Position numbers and translations under genes: made by a program. Positions 36,547-47,659 of a stretch of DNA of 64,000 nt are shown in pieces. This DNA is from Rostratula benghalensis (taxonomy: Eukaryota > Chordata > Aves > Charadriiformes > Rostratulidae). A model generated the notes under the pieces. The model had not been told where the DNA came from, made no database searches, and was given only the letters and a program-made list of their open reading frames with translations. The stretch lies in the NCBI GenBank assembly GCA_013399305.1, contig VXAI01000096.1:240802-304801 (forward strand), in the 5' to 3' direction. How positions within the stretch are numbered: position 1 is the stretch's first letter; each line of letters starts with the position of its first letter.

Positions 36547-36584
36547 CTTAGGAGAACAAATGCTGTGATCCAACCCTGGGTTTG
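36547..36584 (-). other. DNAH1: Probable 5' UTR part of the DNAH1 start-codon exon
   Basis: On the minus strand a pyrimidine-rich acceptor (TCTTTCCACTCCAG) ends at 36585, 38 nt before the start codon. This suggests the exon begins at 36584 and is joined to an upstream non-coding exon, probably in the CpG island 4-5 kb away. The splice is inferred, not shown. Confidence 0.5.
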
Positions 36585-36654
36585 CTGGAGTGGAAAGACA
36601 TTGAGCCTGTTAAGCACTACCTTTGGCACTCCTCCATACCCTCCCACCGTGCTG

Positions 36655-36790
36655 GATAGCACTGACTCGCTAAGATGAGTGGGTAACGAGGTAGGTTCGA
36701 TCCCCTGCTTCGATACCAAGTGCTGCCTTCATGACCTGGGAGCCATTGGTCTCACGTGGGTGACTCGATGGCTCACTAACCCTGGGGAAA
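36655..36790 (+). repeat. tRNA-derived SINE relic (MIR/CORE-SINE type) with intact B box
   Basis: GGTTCGATCCC at 36694-36704 matches the polymerase III B box. About 40 nt upstream, GGATAGCACTGACTCGC resembles an A box (GGATAGCTCAGTCGG in tRNAs). Downstream, CAAGTGCTGCC and GACCTGGGAGCCATTGGTCT resemble the MIR core (GTGACCTTGGGCAAGT). No cloverleaf with a paired acceptor stem can be drawn, so it is a SINE or tRNA pseudogene, not a tRNA gene. It lies about 70 nt upstream of the DNAH1 start-codon exon. Confidence 0.45.
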
Positions 36791-38191
36791 GAGAGCACTT
36801 TATTACTCCAGATGGATTTTGGAGGGGAAAAACCAGGAGCATACACATCAAAAGCTGCTTTCCTGAAGCAGCAAGGGTTTCCCGGATCTGTGGCAGCAAT
36901 CAAAAGGCTGCCAGAAGAATCTGAGCAAACTGGGACTACAAGAGAAGTGCTACTTTTGCTCTACCCAAATCCCTCAAAAACTTTGTCACACTTGACTCCA
37001 GTGGGAGTAGGCTACAGCCTAGATACCAACACAGCTACTCCCAGGTGTAGTCTGACTCTTTCATTTAAATAATTCAGGAGAGATGTTTAAGCATTGCCTA
37101 ACGAATATTAAAATATAGCCAGAAGCTCCCCTCTCTCTCCTCCTGCAGGGGATATTTTTGCTGGTATCTCAGCTCACAAATAATTTCTACTCTTCCACAT
37201 TGGGAGACGTGAGTCCAGGCAAATATCACAGCTGTACAGCTTTAATTTATAAAAACCTTCATGCACTGAGATACTAATTAAGAGCAGCCCTCAGACTTCC
37301 GGCAACCCATGATTTTAGGCTTGTCTAAACACAGAGATGACTACTGTAACTAATTAGTACAGCTAAAGTGACACAAGCCCCTCCAGCCTGCACACACATG
37401 TGCCGAAGTAATGATGTACACATACCCGCACAGCTTATTCCTATAAATTATGAGTCAAAGCTCTCCGTGGTGTCTCTCAAGGCTACTCCGAGTGCAACAC
37501 GGCTTATTCACCAGCTCCTGCTCAGGGCCAGACCCAGACTCCTCATCCTGCCCTCCCTGACTAATGGTTTGTGTCCCCCACCCTTGCTGGGACCCACACA
37601 TTTGCCTTCCTTACTTCTTGGAGGCCGAGCCTCCGCAACAGGCGGCCACAGGGGAGTCTTTCTGAGCCTTAGAAAGACCTTGGCAGGTCTGGGAGGCCAC
37701 AGCTGGCACAGGACCTGCCTGGAGTCTCATCCTGACGGCAAGACAACGCAGCATCCTTTCCTGCCATGCCCTCTCTGCTCTGCTCTTGAACACAGTAAAA
37801 ACTCTGCCCATCCTATACTCTTGAACAGAAAGGGCAATTTTTTTGTTCTAAATTTCACCTTGCTGCCTGTCTGCAAGAATGAATCAGGTACACACAGCAG
37901 AGAAAGCATTACATGCATGCTGGAGATAAGAAGGAATAGCTGTGCTGGTTTATTACTGCAGGTTCAAGCCAGTGCACAATTTTGAGAGGCTGAATCAAAA
38001 AGAAATCAGATAATAAATCAAGGTTACCATGATGTGAATCCTTTAAGTGAAACTGAGTAAACGAACAGATTGGAAAGACCTGGGAGACAAGATCAATAAT
38101 GCCCCCTCCCCTCCTTCAAGCTAGAAAATCTCAAATCTTTCCCTTCTCAGCTTCTCTTTGGCACGGCAACTGGAACCTCATACCCTGAAGA

Positions 38192-38443
38192 ATGAATTTT
38201 CCATGGAGGATTTTGTTTTTATTAGCTATTTTATGCTCTGGCCATATCTATTTTAGCAGCCCAGCAGGATTGATTGGTATCAGCCAAGATCCAAGGATTC
38301 CTGATGAATCACTGCTGGACTCTTTTGTGCCTGCTGCACTGGCACAGAGAACAGCAGCAAGGCAGAACGACCCCGCGGTGGCTCTCCCAATGTGTCACCT
38401 GAGCACCCTCTTCCCGAGAGCAGGGGCAGAGGTGGTGATGTGA
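38192..38443 (+). CDS. Doubtful 83-codon ORF with signal-peptide-like N-terminus
   Basis: ATG at 38192 (A at -3), stop TGA at 38441-38443, antisense to the presumed DNAH1 first intron. The first residues, MNFPWRILFLLAILCSG, form an n-region with one arginine and a hydrophobic core, as in a secretory signal. The remainder is polar, with a TAARQNDPA stretch and no domain I recognise. I see no splice structure, polyadenylation signal or promoter tied to it. It may well be a chance ORF, and I list it only because the N-terminus is unusual. Confidence 0.15.
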   Translation: MNFPWRILFLLAILCSGHIYFSSPAGLIGISQDPRIPDESLLDSFVPAALAQRTAARQNDPAVALPMCHLSTLFPRAGAEVVM

Positions 38444-40718
38444 CCTGCAGTACTTTTACCTCTTAGGACCAGCATCCTAAACCCATCCAATTAAAAGCTA
38501 ACCCCGGGATGCGAGGTTCATCTGAACCTTTAGCAGGGTGAGAAGCTGAACCCGCTCACAATTTAGCAGGACTGGTGATGTCTGCCTAGAACCAAAATAA
38601 GGTGGTTGCTGCTGCTGACAGCCAGTTCCCGTGATGAGGGAAGTGTGTATCGAGCCTGCCCACAGCAAGCCTAATTCTTCCCTGCTTTGCTCCCTCTGTA
38701 CTCACTCACGCCTCCATAAAGTCCTTCCTGAGCACTTATCCCAAAACAAAGCAAACCCCTACTCAGTGTCCAGCTCAAAAACGTCTATCACACTCTCCCA
38801 GCTACACGGAGGGAGGGTCTGGTGTTTGTAACTGCAAAAAAACCCTGTCACGCCACCCAAAATAAAGAACAAACCCAGGATTCCTAAGTTTCCTCAGTGA
38901 TTCCCCAGACAGATGAGTAGAACAGCTTGTCTGAGTATGCTAAAGCTGATAGAGAGACGGGAGAACTGCTAAGCACAAAGGGAACCCTCCTCTCCTGCCA
39001 CCCCAGCTGGTGGGATGTGGCCAGACTTTCCAGCAAGGAGCTTTCCCAGAGCATGGTGGGCAGCTCGCTCCGGTGCCAGCCTCCAGCTTGCAGGTGGCTT
39101 GGTGCTCCCATCCAGCTCTCAGGAATGGTCCTGAGGTTGGTTTAAAAGACAAGAAGAGAGACAGCCTCTCTTTTAGTCAGCCCAGCTGCCGAGCCAAGGG
39201 GTTTATTACAGAGCAGTTCACTCTTCCCCAGCTGCCAATGGCACCTTCCACCCTGTCGCTCCCCCCAGAACGATGAGCACCGTGCAGACTGTAGGGCTGT
39301 CCTCCCCACCCTCCCTCCAAGGGTGACCCCAGACCCTCATCCCTGGGCAGCAGAGCTGGGTGTAGATTGCTGAGGCTGTCGCTGCTCGGGGAAGGGAACA
39401 CCTTCCACCTTGAGGCAAGCACACAACAACAGCCCCAGCTTTCAGGCAGCTCTGCCAGAGCAACTGCCAACGGTGTGAAATAGCTCGCGCTTGAGGATTT
39501 CTCAGCTGCCTGAGGAGTCCTGAAGAAAACCAGTGAAACTGCCCAAAGCCCCGTTAGTGTCACACTCTGGCTGCTGCAGGCATAGAAGCCGTCTGCACAG
39601 CATGTTCACAGCCTTCAATCCCTTCCCTCTCGGAGCACTTTCCTCAAGGGCTGGTGCTCCTCTGTGACAAAGTGAGGGGGGAAAAGGAGTTCGGCTCATC
39701 GGAAGCAGATGAGATGTCATCCTGAAAGCACATCCTCTGCCCATCTCCATAACCCTTTGCTCTCTGCTGCCCTTCTGCCTGCAGGAGCATCTCCCCGCTC
39801 ATCAACAGCAAACATCTGCCTGGCACCGAGCCATCCCAGCTTCAGCTCTAATAAGCTTTGAAAAACTCTTTTCACAACTGCTGAAACGCCTTTCTCCCCA
39901 GCATTTCAGTCATGCTCTCTCACACCTGAAAAGCGTGTTTCCTAGATATACCAGGTACATTGTACTATGCTAAATTGAACCATTCAAAATGAGAGCATAT
40001 TTTAATGGCACTGCTGACACAATATTAGCTACAGCATCTGTGTGTCATCGTGGCAAAACTGTAATTACAATTTCCTCTGTAAATCCAGGCTTTACATATC
40101 CAAGAAGCCAAACTCCCACATGTCTTGCTCAATGTCTGGTATGAGCTTTTTGATGTTGCCTCTACTTCGATTCTTTTATCCAAAGCTTTGACAAAATGGA
40201 CTAAGAAAGCCTCTTTTCTTTCAAATAAGGTTCTATAACAGCTAAGAATTGTCACAGGAAAAAAAGAAGAGTACTTTTAAAATAGTCTGACTCCTAAGCA
40301 AAACTGCAGATTGAAAATCTAGTAGTCATTTATCTGAAATCGGTCTGTGAACAGCCAGAACCCCAACTACTACACCATCCAGACACCAACATGCGAAAAT
40401 TCCTTCTTCCTATAATTTAAGCCATATATATGAGCTCAGACAAGGTGATGCGCTCTCAACAAAACTGCTTTAAAGATTATCCTCTACTTCAAATCTCTTC
40501 TACTTTAAAGAGGGAGTTGAAAGTAATTTGCAGTTTTATATCGGCCCATTCCCTCTGACTATTTGCCTGGTTTTGAAATTTATTTTCCTCCGGGTTTTCA
40601 AACGCACTCTTTTCTCCACGGGAGAACGCCACACAACCACCCGGAGAACCCGAGGGCTTGGCGGGGGTAACCCCCATACGGATGGCCAACAGCATGACAA
40701 GGCACTACCCGAGGTGGG

Positions 40719-40733
40719 TGTTTAGTCTAAACA
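40719..40733. promoter_or_regulatory. Palindrome of two forkhead-like half sites
   Basis: TGTTTAGTCTAAACA is a perfect 7+1+7 inverted repeat. Each arm (CTAAACA) is one base away from the forkhead core RTAAACA bound by FOXJ1-type factors. It lies at the DNAH1 side of the CpG island. Binding is inferred. Confidence 0.35.
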
Positions 40734-40799
40734 TCACACAACGGATTTACACCGTGACTCCAACAAGGTTTCTTTTGCTTAAGAAGCGCAACAGCCTCC

Positions 40800-41450
40800 G
40801 TTGCAACCCCAGGGCAGTAATTAATTGCGCTAACGGCGGCGACGGGAGGGAGCGAGGCACCCCCGAGGGCAGCTCCCCACGTCCCCGGCTTCGCACCAGC
40901 GGCGGAGGAGGGGACACCCCGCTTCTGACCGTCTGGGGAAACCAAACCCTGCGCGACATTTCCAGCGCCTTGAAACACAAGAAGGGGACACTCTCATCAC
41001 CCACACCTGCGTGTCCCTCCGTCCGCCCGCCTCCCCGGCCCTCCACCCGCCCAAGCCTCCTTCCCTCCACCCCCACTAGGCCCGGCCCAGCGGCGCCCCG
41101 TCCCACGTCGCCCCCCAAAGCCCCAGGCTTGCCCCGGGCCCACTCCCGGCGGCGCTGCCCGGGCCGGGGGACGGCCTGCCGGCGTGTGCCCGGCCCTTTC
41201 CCGGTGTCGGTACGCACCGGCCGGCCCGCCGCGCCCCGGCTGCCGGCACCCGACGCCGCTCTCGTTGCTACGGGAGGAGGGGGGCGGGCGCAACCATCCG
41301 GATGGCGGGGGCGGTGCCCCCCTCTCCCCCGAGGGCGGTTGGGCTGGTCCGGGGGAGGTGCCGGGCAGCCTCGTGCCCCGATGGCGGCGGCGCTAGGGCG
41401 GCTGGGCCGCTACAGGGACCCTGCTGTCACCTCGGTGGTACCGCCACGGG
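40800..41450 (-). promoter_or_regulatory. DNAH1: CpG island, probable DNAH1 promoter and non-coding first exon
   Basis: This is the only strongly GC- and CpG-rich block in the window (CGGCGGCGACGGGAGGG, CCGGCCGGCCCGCCGCGCCC and similar), 4-5 kb upstream of the start codon on the correct side. On the minus strand a donor-like CCG|GTGCGT occurs near 41218, and an RFX half site (GTAGCAAC) lies about 50 nt upstream of it near 41266. A palindromic GTTGCAAC is at 40800-40807. No TATA box is evident. The transcription start and the first exon are not determined. Long open frames across this block come from low stop-codon density in GC-rich DNA. Confidence 0.6.
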
Positions 41451-41685
41451 GACACCACAGAGACCTCACTTCTGCCTCAGAGACACCACCACAGAACCCC
41501 CATTACCACCTCAGAAACACCACCACAAGGACATCACAAACTTCCAGAGCCCACACTGCCACCTCGGAGACATCACCACAGGGACACCACATGGCCCCCA
41601 GTGCCACTTCAGAGATGTCACCACTGAGCCTCCTCAGAGCTTCCCACTGCCACCTCAGAGCCACCACCATCATCCCTCGACGAGG
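41450..41685. repeat. Degenerate GC-rich minisatellite
   Basis: Imperfect reiteration of words such as CACCTCAGAGACACCACC, CACCACAGGGACACCAC and CCACTTCAGAGATG, with units of roughly 30 nt. It abuts the CpG island. The repeat keeps several frames open and so creates false ORFs. Confidence 0.75.
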
Positions 41686-41689
41686 CCCT

Positions 41690-41793
41690 GGGTAACCTGG
41701 TCTAGTTGGGGGTGTCCCTGCGAACTGTGAGGAGGTCGGGTTAGGTGACCCTAGAGGTCCCTGTCTGGCCTGGACCATTCTGTGATCCCAGGG
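41690..41793 (+). repeat. CR1 LINE 3' fragment
   Basis: GGTAACCTGGTCTAG, then TTAGGTGACCCTAGAGGTCC and GACCATTCTGTGATCCC match the CR1 3' end in plus orientation. About 100 nt, sitting between two minisatellite blocks. Confidence 0.75.
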
Positions 41794-41794
41794 C

Positions 41795-41935
41795 CATCAT
41801 GGACCCTGCCACCACTGCCAATAGAGCCACCACATAACCACCACCAGAGGCCACTGCTGTAAAGCCACTGCCACCAAGCAACCACCACTGTAGGGCCACT
41901 GCCAACCCCTGCCTCCGAGGGCTGCTGGTCCCAGG
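41795..41935. repeat. CCA-rich degenerate tandem repeat
   Basis: Imperfect repetition of GCCACTGCCACCA- and ACCACCACTGTAGGGCCACTG-like words. It probably continues the minisatellite on the far side of the CR1 fragment. Confidence 0.65.
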
Positions 41936-44900
41936 ATGCGGGTGCCCAGACACCCCACTGAGGAATGGACACCACTGCTAAGTGCCTCTGGGGACAGCCC
42001 CCATTCCTTGAGGTGAGCGGCTGGTGCCTGCTGCCAACTGCACCAGTGGCTGTCCAGGGAGGTCCAGCATATCCCTCCTTCATCCCATCTCCAAAAACCA
42101 TTGTAGGCGGGCAGGCTGTGGGATGTAAAGTCCCACAATGGCTTGCCTACCACCAAGCTTATGTACCCATGAAAGTCTTGAGTGGTCACACGTAGGAGGT
42201 CATGTCAGCTGGGGACAGGTGACTACCACCACATGCTATGACCTTGGAGAATGTGAGAGGGGAGGGTGGCACTTGATCCTGCTGGAAGGTCTCTATCAAG
42301 CTGGTCCCTCAGGGGGAGGATGGCGGGGAAGGGACAAGCAGTGCCAGCCCTGCAGGGCAGTGAGGAAGAACGGGTTTGGATTATTTTTGGGGAGAGGGAG
42401 GAGGTGAAAGAAGCAGAGGAATAAGTTTAAGGGAGAAAAAAAAATAAAAAAAAGCTCTAAGAGTTCTAGGTGTGAGGGAGGGAAAAGGGCAGAGGAGGAG
42501 GAGGAAAGGATGAAGCAGAAGACCAGAGTGGAGGCTCCGGCAGGAGGTGAGACATAGGCAGGGGCTGCCTCATAGCCCCTTCACCCCTCAACATCTGCCA
42601 GCCCTGGCCAGGTGGGCAAAAGCTCCTCACCTCTGAGAAACATCGGTGAAAGCAGGCGCAGAGGAGGGGAGCTCTGCAGGGCTTCCAGAGAACAGAAGAG
42701 CCAGCAGGCTGGCCTGAGGCCATTTGCATGGTGGGCACAGGGGCTGGCATGGTGGCACCGGGGGGGGGGGCAGAGCCCAGGCGATGAGCACCAGCTCCAG
42801 CAGCCAGGTTGGTGCTGGGGTGGAAAGGGCCTGGGAGTCAAGGGCGGAAGAGTCACTCCTGCAGATCTGCACCTGGGGGCTGCAAAGCAAGGAGGTGTGT
42901 GGTTTGGGCAGAGAGAGGTGGAGACTGTGGCAGGCAGAGCCTCAGGGAAGAAACTCAAGCTTCTCCTGCTAAGAAGGCTCCCTCCCAGCAACGCTCTGCT
43001 CCCACCAGGGTGTTCTCCATATCAGCCCATTCTCCAGATCAGGGGGGTCTCTAGGTGGATTCACACCCCACAACAACCTGCCCCTGCTCAAAGCATCAAC
43101 ATGCTGGCTTGCCTCGTTAGGTTTGATATAATTACAGCTCTTGCTGGAGTTCCCAGGAGTCACATCCCAGATGGTTCCTCTGGCCAGGAGGAAGCGATGG
43201 TGGAGCTCCTCTGCACTTTGCATGGGAAAAATACATGTCCCTTCCACACCGGCTTTGTTTGCCCTGCACAGGTTGAGATGCACAGCAGATATTGCCGTCC
43301 CTGCGGTTAGCTGGGCTTCATTTTTGACCAGTCTTTCAAAGTTTGACAAAAAAAAAAAAAAATGCTCCAGCGAGTCAGGAGATGAAAGCTGAGCTGTTTC
43401 GACTGGCTGGGCCTTCACAAACCCATTAGGCCAGAACAGAAAGCAGACAGGTGTGTGAGCCACCCTGCTCTCCATCCATGACTGACTCATTTCCTGACCT
43501 GCCTTCAAAAGGGTCTTCTAGTTCCCCAGAGACTTGCTCCTAGGGTACACCAACACCATGTCCTGCTTCCACTGGTGCTCCTGTAGCCCTGGACAGCCAG
43601 GCAGGGGAGCGTGAGGCCTAATTAATCACTTGCAAAAGGCAGGTTCAAAGTGGCGGTTGGCACAGCTGAGCACCTCTGTGCTTTCTCCTTCTTGCATCAG
43701 TCTGAGCTGCCATGCTGTCCCCAGGTGGGCCAGCACAAAAGGTTCAGTGTTGTTTTCCTTCTGACAGTTGTTCCTGCTCCTTTTCTGCATGTACTTACAG
43801 GTGATGCTGAGTTCTCAAGAAAACATTCTCCAAGAAGAGTTTCCTGAGTCCCTGCCGAAGCAGGCTGATCTGTGACTTTTCCAGGATTTTTCCTAGTGCA
43901 AGGCTGTTTTGGGAGAAGGAAAACGCTGCTCTCCCCGTCCAACCAGCCAGACCACCAGCATGGGGAAAGCATGAGCAGGGGACCCACACTGAGGAGGAAA
44001 GCTCTCATCTCATCTAGTTACCAGACATGAGAATCAAACCAGTGTTCAGTAGGTGTTAGGATGAGAGCTGGCACTGGGAAGGGGAAATATGTGAAAAGTG
44101 CTAATGGTTCCTTCTGTCTCTGAAGCTCTTTTCTGGCTCAAGACCCCAGCTTCTCTCTTATATTGTCCACAAGCTGTTGGAGCCACCATTCCTTCCCTCC
44201 ACTTTCACCCCCTTGGCTCTCATGCATCTATCCCAAACCAACAGCTCAGAAAACACCATTGCTAGGAGAGTGTATGGCACCAAAGCTCGCTTCTTCAGAG
44301 AGCGGCCTTCCTCTAGTTATGGGAGGAATAATAAAACAGCAAAAACCCCCAACTTCTGTGGACCTCAGAGATGATGCGCATGTTGTTTTGTTTCATCACT
44401 TGCACCTACCCAGCGTGGGTGGCAGGCCCCTTCAGATTTAGCAGTGTTTCCATACCCACCCCCCCCACATTTTGCTGAAGGTGTAAATGATCCTCACAGC
44501 ACAAGGCCACTGGAGAATAAGGCCCCAGATTTCTCTGTCTCCACACCTACATGCGTTCCCACACACAAGATACAGCATTAATCTGGAGTAAAACACCACG
44601 CGTTGATAATGCCAACAGTACATTTGACGAGAAACTCCTCAGATCGAACTCATGAGAAACTCGTCAAGCAGGGGGAGTCACGGCAAGGTCTGGCTCCGTG
44701 TTGCCCGTGTCCTTCTCCTGACGAGGCAGTTTGATTCTGGCAAGGTGATACAAAGCCAGACTCACCTTATATTCCTCCTGCTTTCAACAGCACTCTCAGC
44801 ACAAAGCTGTTACCTTGAATTTGGGCAGGCTGGGACTGGAGAAGCAGTTTGCAGCAGCCAGCTACAAATTTTGCACTTTCCAACCACAGTTTTCACTGTG

Positions 44901-47270
44901 GCCTAAAAAAACAAATGAAACTTTGACCCCAATAGAGTGAGGGGTTTTTTTGTTGGTTAGCTTTCTCCCTCATCTTCACCACTGTGCTGCAGCAAGTCAC
45001 ACCCCCAGGGTGCGTTCTTTCACGTTTGGGATCACAGCATCAGCCCAGCCAGAAGGCTCCCCCAAGGAATTTGCAGGCAGAGGTTGCTTTGAGGGTGTGC
45101 AGAAAGCCTGGGGCTGGTCAGAAGTAGGAAAATGACAGTGATGATTGCCAGGGCCAAGCCTGAGCAGGCAGGGAGTGGTGGCGGATGGAGAAGCTAAGCA
45201 AGCCTCAAGACAATGAGATCTTGGCAGTGGTGGGCAGTGAAGTGTGCAGTAGAACTGGTTTGGCTGAATTGGCCAGAATTGTCTCAAACACAACACTGCT
45301 ATCTTCTCCATGGGGCTGCAGGTAGAAAGAGCCTGTCAGCCACCAGTGAGCTGGTTCATTTTTCCAGGAAGAGCCTATGTGTGCTTTATGAGGACCTTGA
45401 TTTCAGAGAGGGTTAGTGGCAGAGATGCTCCTGAAGATCCCACATTTTGGCTTCCAGATCTGCCAGGGTTACACCCTTAAATTGCTCAGAAGCCTCACCC
45501 AGATTTCATGCACCCCAAGGTGACATGCAGACAGGTCATTTGTCAGGATGCGCATAGGAGGTTTAGAGCTCTGTAGCTCCTCCAGCAAATACAGTGAAGG
45601 CACCTCACCTCCCCGTGTTCCTAGGAGAAATCATCAAAATGGAGGTGTCAGCGTAACCACCGTCACCCAGGAGCATGAAGGTAGGTGGGTGTAGCCTCCT
45701 CTTGCAGAGGGGGAGCTGTTGACAGTTGGGACACGAGTCATCCCAGGTGAGAGCACAAGGGTCTGCCTCATGAGGAAGCCAACATGCTCAGTCTGTACTG
45801 GGGAGGATGTAGCCTGAGAGGTGACATTTCCTGGCACTCTTCAGAAATCTCAGAGATCCACATATAAACACTCTTCAAGCATGCAAAACACAGCACTCCG
45901 GAAGCTATAGATAGAGCCTGCTCTCTTCTAGGGAATTTGTCACCCGCCCCCAGTGAAAACGATCCTAAAAGAACTGCAAGCCATTTCTGAAGAACTACTA
46001 GCAGTCTTACAACTCAGGCATTCCCAGACAACATACAGGGATTGAGGTCCACAGCCGATCAGTTTTGAGTGCTCAAGGGAGTTCAGGGGGACACTTATAC
46101 TTTAACAGGATCAGAAGAAATTACTTGTCCACCTTTAGAAGGGCTGGAAGTCATCCCTGAAGCTCCTAGAGGAACATAAAGCTTTTTATGAGACGGAGAC
46201 ATCTTGACTCACTACTATAAGGGCACTTGCTGGAGCCGTGGGGAGCTCTGCTTCAAATCTATGTTCTGGACCAAGATGTCTACTCGCAGCAGGTAAGCAT
46301 TGAAATCATCTGTTTTTGAGCAAAAATTCCATCCTTTGCTGACAAACAGTAAAATATTCCTGCGAAAAACTTTTCTTTCAACCAACTGGCATTTGATCAA
46401 GGAATCCTGAACCTGTTCAGATGTTTTCCACTTGAAAGCACGTGTCAAAAGCTGGGGTAGATCCTCTCCTGAACATCACCATTTCAAAAGCTGTACGGAA
46501 GAGAGTCTGAGCAGATGAGCTGAACAGAGCAATAAAATGGACTCATTTCTTTGCCCCAGGCCTTAGAGGAAGTCTAACACCATCAGAAGCAGTGGCTCAA
46601 GCATACCAATGTCAGAGCAGCATCCCTCCACATGAGAGGACATCCCAGCGATTTTAGATGTAGAATGGCTTCAGAATATCCCTTCCTGACACTCATTTAT
46701 CAGCTGATGTCATGCATCAGGTGCCAGTCTGACTTCCTGTCACTTGTGATGCACCGCTGTCAATACCTGGCCATCCATATCATTTATTTGGCTGGTTCAT
46801 CTACTCTTGAAGTACCTTCGCAGTGAATATTCCCATAAAGAGCTCTCTCGCAGAGAAACCATTAAAAACTATTGGTGGGAAGCAGAAGCACCCTAATGTT
46901 TTTTTGCCTCATTCTGTCTGATTTTTGCACGCACCTGCGATTGTTGTAGCAATGTAAATATGAATACAAATATGAAACCCAGAGGAGAATGGAAGCTGAG
47001 CTAGGGCATGATGTTTTGTTGCAAGTCAGCCTGCCTGCTCTTGATGTAAGAGGAATTACTGGCACGTCCATCCTGCAGAGCATCATGGCATTACTGGGTA
47101 TCTCAGCACAGAAGAGACTCCTGAAGCCTAAGGTTGAGCCTTTTCTGCCCAAAGGAAGTGTCACCCACTTAGCGAGTGTCAAAACTTTTGCCTTGGTGCT
47201 GGGAACAGCGCTCAGAGTAGGCAAAATCAGAAGGAAGCGATGGCTGTGGCATTGCTTGAGAGAGACATGA
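41936..47270. other. Intergenic sequence, no supported gene
   Basis: Unique, moderately GC-rich sequence. A poly-A run is at about 43347-43361. Between 42580 and 43510 stop codons are sparse on both strands (open frames of 232 and 179 codons), but no family is recognised and neither has convincing gene structure. I saw no repeat family elsewhere in this stretch. Confidence 0.6.
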
Positions 47271-47429
47271 CTGGGAGAAACTGTGCAATCAAGTCAGAAG
47301 AATTACAGCTTCCAAGTGCATATCATCATCTTGCAAATTCCCAGCTCTCCCTCTGCTCCCTACTCTGCTGACGCTCCAGTCCCCACTTCAGTACCTGCCA
47401 GGTCCTTTTAGAGAGCTGACATTTCCATT

Positions 47430-47620
47430 CCTGACATTTTCTGCAGCTCCATCTGGGAATTAATGGCCGGATATTAGCAGCGATGGGGCCGTTTATCATA
47501 ATTAGTCTCATGAAGCTACTAAGCATCCAACAATTTTTCATCAGCACTGAGGAAATAAACTGCAGAATCCAGTAGACGAGACAGACAATTTATTTATTGA
47601 TTGATTTATTTTGGTCTGTC
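47430..47620. promoter_or_regulatory. AT-motif-rich block, possible conserved non-coding element
   Basis: Contains closely spaced homeodomain-like cores: GGGAATTAATGG, TTATCATAATTAGTCTC and TATTTATTGATTGATTTATT, in otherwise ordinary sequence. This is compatible with an enhancer but cannot be judged without cross-species alignment. Confidence 0.2.
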
Positions 47621-47659
47621 AGGATGCAGCTTTAAAGCTTGCCGAGATGAGCAATGCTT

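Larger units (their letters stand above)
36585..40560 (-). other. DNAH1 first intron or 5' flank
   Basis: About 4 kb between the start-codon exon and the CpG island, with no recognised LINE. It contains a tRNA-like SINE relic (36655-36790) and a short plus-strand open frame with a signal-peptide-like start (38192-38443). Whether the whole stretch is transcribed depends on where the first exon lies. Confidence 0.6.

Noticed and set aside
36640..36730. Functional tRNA gene suggested by the B box GGTTCGATCCC
   Set aside because: No acceptor-stem pairing or coherent anticodon arm can be formed. A SINE or pseudogene is more likely.
37368..37985. 205-codon plus-strand open frame in the DNAH1 5' region
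   Set aside because: No recognisable domain, composition like intronic sequence, and no supporting splice or start context.
40658..41695. 345-codon plus-strand open frame, the longest in the window, with an internal ATG reading MAAALGRLGRYRDP
   Set aside because: It spans the CpG island and the minisatellite. The product is proline- and arginine-rich low complexity, then repeated TSETSPQGHH-like units. GC richness and repeat periodicity explain the lack of stops.
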